From Coriolopsis trogii (taxonomy: Eukaryota; Basidiomycota; Agaricomycetes; Polyporales; Polyporaceae), in assembly GCA_020543525.1 (NCBI GenBank), contig JAHYIO010000007.1, positions 806,001 through 870,000 of the forward strand: DNA of 64,000 bases, read 5' to 3'. Below, piece by piece: positions 59,903-64,000 of the stretch. The position numbers were made by a program, and so were the translations under genes. The number at the start of each line of letters is the position of its first letter. The first letter of the stretch is position 1. The notes below the pieces were generated by a model, which saw only the letters and a list, made by a program, of their open reading frames with translations, searched no databases and was not told the DNA's origin.

Positions 59903-59907
59903 TTTTT
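59903..59907 (+). terminator. Pol III terminator of tRNA-Ile
   Basis: A run of five T three bases after the end of the tRNA. Confidence 0.8.
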
Positions 59908-60160
59908 GGGTTTCTTGCCTCGTGATTGTTACAATTTTCCAAGAATTTTATGGAGGAGCGTTGGATAAAGGTTCACGAAGAGATGTAGCCAATCTGTTTC
60001 AGCCAACGTTGCAGGATGATTGTCAGTGAGCGCTTTCTTACAACTGTACAGTTGCTCAGCCACCGAAGCCAAACTTTCCCACGCGCATGGCGATTGCGCA
60101 GAGCGCCGGCGGAAAGGCAGCAGTAGCACTCGTATCCTCAAGACCCCGCACGACGTCGCC

Positions 60161-60587
60161 ATGGCCAAATCCAAGAAGTACGTCTTCACATAGTCCCAGA
60201 TTTGAACTCTGTTAGAGCTCTGTTTCAGCCATACCAACCACAACCAGAACGCCAAGGCTCACCGGAATGGTATTAAGAAGCCCAAGAGCCACCGGACGCG
60301 CTCGATGAAGGGTGTACGTTCATAAACTTGCTAGGGACGTTGCATTGAATGCTGACGAACATGCGAACTGTAGGTTGACCCCAAGGTATGCTCGTCATTA
60401 GCGGTGTTGTATGAATATGACGTCTGAACGGACATATTTACTCCCCAGTTCCGCCGTAACGCCAAGTACGCGTTGGTTGGTTCGGTGCGTACTATTGATC
60501 TGCTCCTTTCTGCGCGAGTACTTTGCTGAGAAAACTGGCTGGTCACAACAGAGAAAAGCTCGGCTGGAGCAGAAGGCAGCATCATAA
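60161..60587 (+). CDS. RPL29: 60S ribosomal protein L29 (eL29)
   Basis: Five exons (60161-60177, 60229-60313, 60374-60385, 60449-60484, 60552-60587) encode 61 residues, as expected. It is a very basic protein of the large ribosomal subunit. The sequence begins [20 protein letters not shown], continues [20 protein letters not shown] and ends RLEQKAAS. Exon 3 is just 12 bases and codes VDPK. Dense short introns in a tiny ribosomal gene are common in basidiomycetes. Confidence 0.95.
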
Positions 60588-60902
60588 TTCCCCTTCGTCC
60601 AGCCCCGTACGTCTCGTCTGTAGAGCGGGACCCTTGACGGCCGCAACCTGCGGGAGGAGAGCCGGCGACGTCCGCTACATGTAAATCACCCCCACCACGA
60701 TCATGCTGTGTATGCACCTTCCGCTATGCATAGGACCTATCGAGCACAAATCGAAAATCCACAAAACACTCATAGCGCTCTGTCTGATGGGCTGCCCGCT
60801 TGTCCATGGAAAGTGATCGTGTGTGAATCGGTGTGAGTTTGCACTTTCTACTATCACAACATTGTGCACGATGCGACAAGGGGCATAGAGAATGGGATAT
60901 TA
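60588..60902. other. Convergent 3' regions of RPL29 and the TFIIIC gene
   Basis: No further gene was seen; this holds the two 3' UTRs. Confidence 0.5.
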
Positions 60903-63047
60903 TCATCGAGGCTGGAATGTTTTCCGTTGCTGCTCGATTGCCGTCATGAGTCGGTGCGCCTGCACAGCAAACGTCAACATCCATAGCAAGCCGGGAGGAA
61001 ACTGCACTTACAGCCGCATCTTCGGGGGGTAGTGCGCCCTTTGCCATGTTGTGCTTGCCAAACTTGAGCGAATGCCGGTGTCTCGACGGCAGCTTCTCAG
61101 TGCCCTCCTGCGGCACGAGCAGTTTCTCGCATTCCTCCCGAGTCGCGACGTGTCCGAGGAGGAGTGAGAAGAACTTGTGTCGCAAGACGGTCTTGATGCA
61201 TTCGATCGCGTGCGTCGTATACCACCCGTCGTGCTCGTGGCACGTCTCGCGGAGCGAGTCTTCGTCGTCGGCCTCTATCATCTCCTTCAGCATCGGGTCG
61301 GTGATGTCGCACAACTGGAACGCGGCTGTCTCGGACGTGACGGTCTCTCCGTCGAAGATGTGCGAGCGGCGCTCGTCCATGCCGGAGAAGCGGGCTTCCG
61401 CGAGCTCGTTGCGCTGTTCTTGTCGGCGGGTGACCACGGAGGTACGGACGATCGGGTGGTTGACGTTGCGGAAGTATAACCGCTGGTAGCTACGAATAGT
61501 TTTTGAGCAAACTGTTAGCGCAATGAAGGGGAGGAGACGGATGGTACGTACAAGCGTGCTTCCGGATTTTGTCGAGGATCGTACCCTAGACGAACGTACG
61601 TGTCACGCCATGGACCATCTTCGAAGACATATGCGACCAGAGGTAAGAGGTATTTTGAGCTAGTCTTGCATCAGTGGCGTGGACGCAAGACGCCTCGCAG
61701 GACATACTTGATGATGTCTCTGACTTCCAACGGTTCGAACTGGTTGAAGATGGCAGTACGAGTATATATGGGTCGTTCCTCGAAAAGCTTGCAAGAGGCT
61801 GTCGGTGAGCAAAGTAAGAAGTGATCGTGTATTAACATACCTGTTCAAGTTTATGCAGAATCTTCTTATCAGCCTGACCGCGCTGCTCTTCCACAGTTGC
61901 GGAGGGTTTCTCGGGAACCTATAACATGGTCACACAACTAGGCCCAAGGAGTCAATAGTCGAAGCTGCTCATACCTTCTTCTCTGTATAGGGGATAGAGA
62001 TGGGACCGAAACCTTTCCATCGCATGCGATTAATGAGACGCTTCTTCTCTTCCCCAGTATCGTCGTCTACGACGATGGTTTCTACGGACGCCGTGTTCGC
62101 TTTGTAGCTGCACCTCGTATTAGGAAATACAAGCGTGTAGAGCAGTCGAAAGGGGCTCACGTGTAGTTTTGTGGGACGCCCTGCCGGCTGAACAGGGGAG
62201 GAGGAAACAACCTGAGATTGCTTGTCGTCCGAGTACTCGCACTGGAGCTCTCTCCTTCGCCGAGGAGTTGTGGATCGATGTCCATGCTGAGCGGATCCGC
62301 TTCAGTGATGGTGTAGTCTTCCTGCTCAGGCGGTATGTGGTAACCCAGGATTCCGTCAACTGCATGACCGCGTCAGTGTCCGCCGCAAGTGAGTCCGTCA
62401 CATACATGCATTCCATACCATCCATGGTGTCCATTGCGCCGCGTAGTTTCGCTACCGGGTCCGACATGTCCGGCTGATACTGGAAATCCGCCATGCCTGC
62501 ATATACTCACGTACTTCAGTGATCACAAACAAGAGTTCAATCGTCAAACCTCATAACAGCATTTTCACCCACCCCTGAACCGAGCAGTCTTTGGCACGAC
62601 TCCGACTGCTTGAACAGTGTACTCCCCAACAGCACCGTCCCCAGGGTCGCCGTCCGCCCTCTTCTTCCGCTTGCGCTTCACGACCTTGAGTACAATGTTA
62701 TTCGTTGCCACGACTTCGCCCGGTATGGGATGCGCGTACGGGTTCCCTGGGCGCATGCGTAGCTCGAGCAGGGACTCGACCCGGTCCTTGCCCGCCGCGC
62801 GGCGGAAGGCAGCGTCGATCGCGGGCTGCCCACCGAGCCGCTCAACAGCGAGCGGGACAGAGGTGGGTTGCACGAAGCCCGGATACTCAACGGAATAGAA
62901 GTGCGTACTGGGGAGGGGACGGGAGGGCGCTGTGGGGACAGTTGTACTATGGGACGCTTCTTGGAGGTCAACGGCAGAAGCCTCCGGCCGCGAGGAAGGT
63001 CCTGCGGTGGGTTGAGAGGGCCCTGCGTGGGGCTCGTCGACATCCAT
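60903..63047 (-). CDS. Transcription factor IIIC subunit 5 (tau95/Sfc1/GTF3C5)
   Basis: Nine exons (63047-62573, 62496-62419, 62359-62161, 62107-61975, 61918-61841, 61787-61708, 61659-61552, 61489-61012, 60959-60903) encode 561 residues. TFIIIC binds box A and box B of tRNA genes; this subunit lies on the box A side. The N-terminal beta-barrel shows FYSVEYPGFVQPTSVPLAVE, then RLGGQPAI, LELRMRPGNPYAHPIPGEVV and ATNNIVLKVVKRKRKK. The C-terminal winged-helix part has RMRWKGFG, FEERPIYTRTAI, YVFEDGPWRDTYVRLGYDPR and NPEARFYQ. An acidic stretch (EADDEDS) follows. An in-frame ATG at 63191 exists, but 63047 (MDVDEP) is preferred. Confidence 0.93.
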
Positions 63048-63279
63048 GTCAATTATTTTGTTACTGCAGGCAGAGAGGGCACAAGAGTCTGGCGATGCGA
63101 GCTGTTCAGAACGTGGAGGAGAGTCAAAGAGCCACGATCGGAAGTTGTGCCAGTCGCGACTCGCGAGACGCGTCTGATCACGTGGATCCACTCATCCCTC
63201 TGGGTCGCCTCCAAACTACACAGTACACTGTGACCACTCTCCTTCTTCGGCTGTAGTCGCATCTTACCTGGGCGAGGAC

Positions 63280-63685
63280 ATGGAGCGCAGCAACGAACGG
63301 AGTGCGACGGCCACAACGTCGATAGAAGGAGATGCACACGGAGGCTTCTTTGCTAATATCCTTACCCCAGGCTCGTCTCTCAACCCCGTATTCCTGCTCA
63401 TAGTCGACGGCGTGCTCGCAACCCTCTTGCTCATATTCTTTGCCCTCTTGATCATCTCTGGTGGAAGTGTGCACTTTGTGTTCCTGATGGTCATAACGGG
63501 ATGTCTGTGGGCGAGTGTCAGATGGTGTGTGCTGGCTGGTCGTGTCTCCCATTATGTCGTGTCTAACGGACTCTCTTGATGCTAGGTTCGTGAATGAGCT
63601 GCGGAACGTACGCGTTGAGGAAGCCGAGCAGAAGGATGGGCAAGATCCAAACGAGAGGACGACTACGCATCTCAAAGACGAATAG
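63280..63685 (+). CDS. PKR1: V-ATPase assembly factor Pkr1
   Basis: Two exons (63280-63524, 63586-63685) encode 114 residues. Pkr1 is a small ER membrane protein needed to assemble the V-ATPase membrane sector. The family core is present: FFANILTPGSSLNPVFLLIV, two hydrophobic segments (VLATLLLIFFALLIISGG and VHFVFLMVITGCLWASV) and RWFVNELRNV just after them, where the intron falls. The tail is charged. It is divergent from the TFIIIC subunit gene, with 232 bases between the starts. Confidence 0.85.
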
Positions 63686-63756
63686 CGACCCATTACCCCA
63701 TCTGAAAGCCACCTGCATCATACACCACTATCCTACACCTCCAGAAACACTGCCTA

Positions 63757-64000
63757 TCACCGTCGTCCTCGGTCGCTGGTCTCATACCAGAGCTTCGTCT
63801 TCTTCGCGCTGTCCTGCGCCAGCTGGAACACTGTTTCCCAAGCCCAACCATCAGCGAATCACATACGTGGAGAAAGGGTGCGCGGTATGGAAGGCGGAGG
63901 ATAGAGAATGTGAACGTGTAAAAGAGGAACACGCACGTTCTCGCTCTGTGCCGTCCATGCCCTCTCGGAAGGCTGCGACCCCCGCATCGCCGCCGCGGGA
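63757..64000 (-). CDS. 3' end of a gene running off the window
   Basis: Two exons are visible on the minus strand: one reaching the window edge and ending at 63937 (GAAC|GTGCGT), and a last exon 63830-63757. Joined in phase they give AAFREGMDGTERELFQLAQD, then SAKKTKLWYETSDRGRR and a stop. The sequence is charged and helical. The family is not recognised from this tail. It is tail-to-tail with PKR1, with 71 bases between the stops. Confidence 0.65.

Noticed and set aside
63047..63191. Longer N-terminus for the TFIIIC subunit starting at 63191
   Set aside because: The extra 48 residues have no family counterpart and use much of the short region shared with PKR1. The ATG at 63047 opens directly into an acidic start followed by the conserved barrel domain.
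1..64000. CRISPR arrays, operons, prophage or bacterial insertion sequences
   Set aside because: The DNA is eukaryotic with spliceosomal introns throughout. No regularly spaced repeats or bacterial mobile genes were seen.

Overview
This is nuclear DNA of a filamentous fungus, most probably a basidiomycete of the Agaricomycetes. The genes are dense, lie on both strands, and are cut by many introns of about 50 to 70 bases with GT..AG ends and CTAAC/CTGAC-like branch sites. Nearly all recognisable genes are single-copy housekeeping genes of fungal type. Gene models were built by joining reading frames by eye across splice sites; each was checked for phase and for an uninterrupted frame.

Layout. 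0-15 kb: a large Ser/Pro-rich coiled-coil protein (+), then a gene-poor stretch with two small minus-strand paralogs of an unrecognised family (about 6.3-6.9 and 10.3-10.9 kb), two weaker hypothetical genes and a DUF1748-like small protein (+). 15-23 kb: OST2/DAD1 (-), a mitoribosomal SOD-fold protein (+), AP-3 mu (-), a small membrane protein (-) and STI1/Hop (-), which has a canonical heat-shock element upstream. 23-33 kb: a Zn2Cys6 activator (-), hexokinase (-), ATP synthase subunit d (+) and calcineurin B (-). 33-48 kb: the mitochondrial tRNA-modifying GTPase MSS1 (+), a poorly resolved minus-strand gene, a Ser-rich protein (-), an 18-exon aldehyde dehydrogenase (+) with a possible mitochondrial leader, a diverged direct repeat, and a small Zn2Cys6 protein (-). 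49-64 kb: proteasome alpha 2 (-), a 433-bp MITE, 1-Cys peroxiredoxin (-), SSU72 (-), a short-chain dehydrogenase (-) beside a decayed and internally inverted copy, tRNA-Ile (+), RPL29 (+), TFIIIC subunit 5 (-), PKR1 (+) and the 3' end of one more gene (-).

There is no biosynthetic cluster, defence island or operon-like unit. Several neighbours are divergent pairs separated by less than 300 bp (OST2/mS42, CNB1/MSS1, TFIIIC5/PKR1, Ser-rich gene/ALDH) and may share promoters. Mitochondrial functions recur (mS42, ATP7, MSS1, perhaps ALDH), but this looks like ordinary gene order. The least expected observations are the pair of small paralogs, the inverted SDR pseudogene, the MITE, and the alternative ALDH starts.
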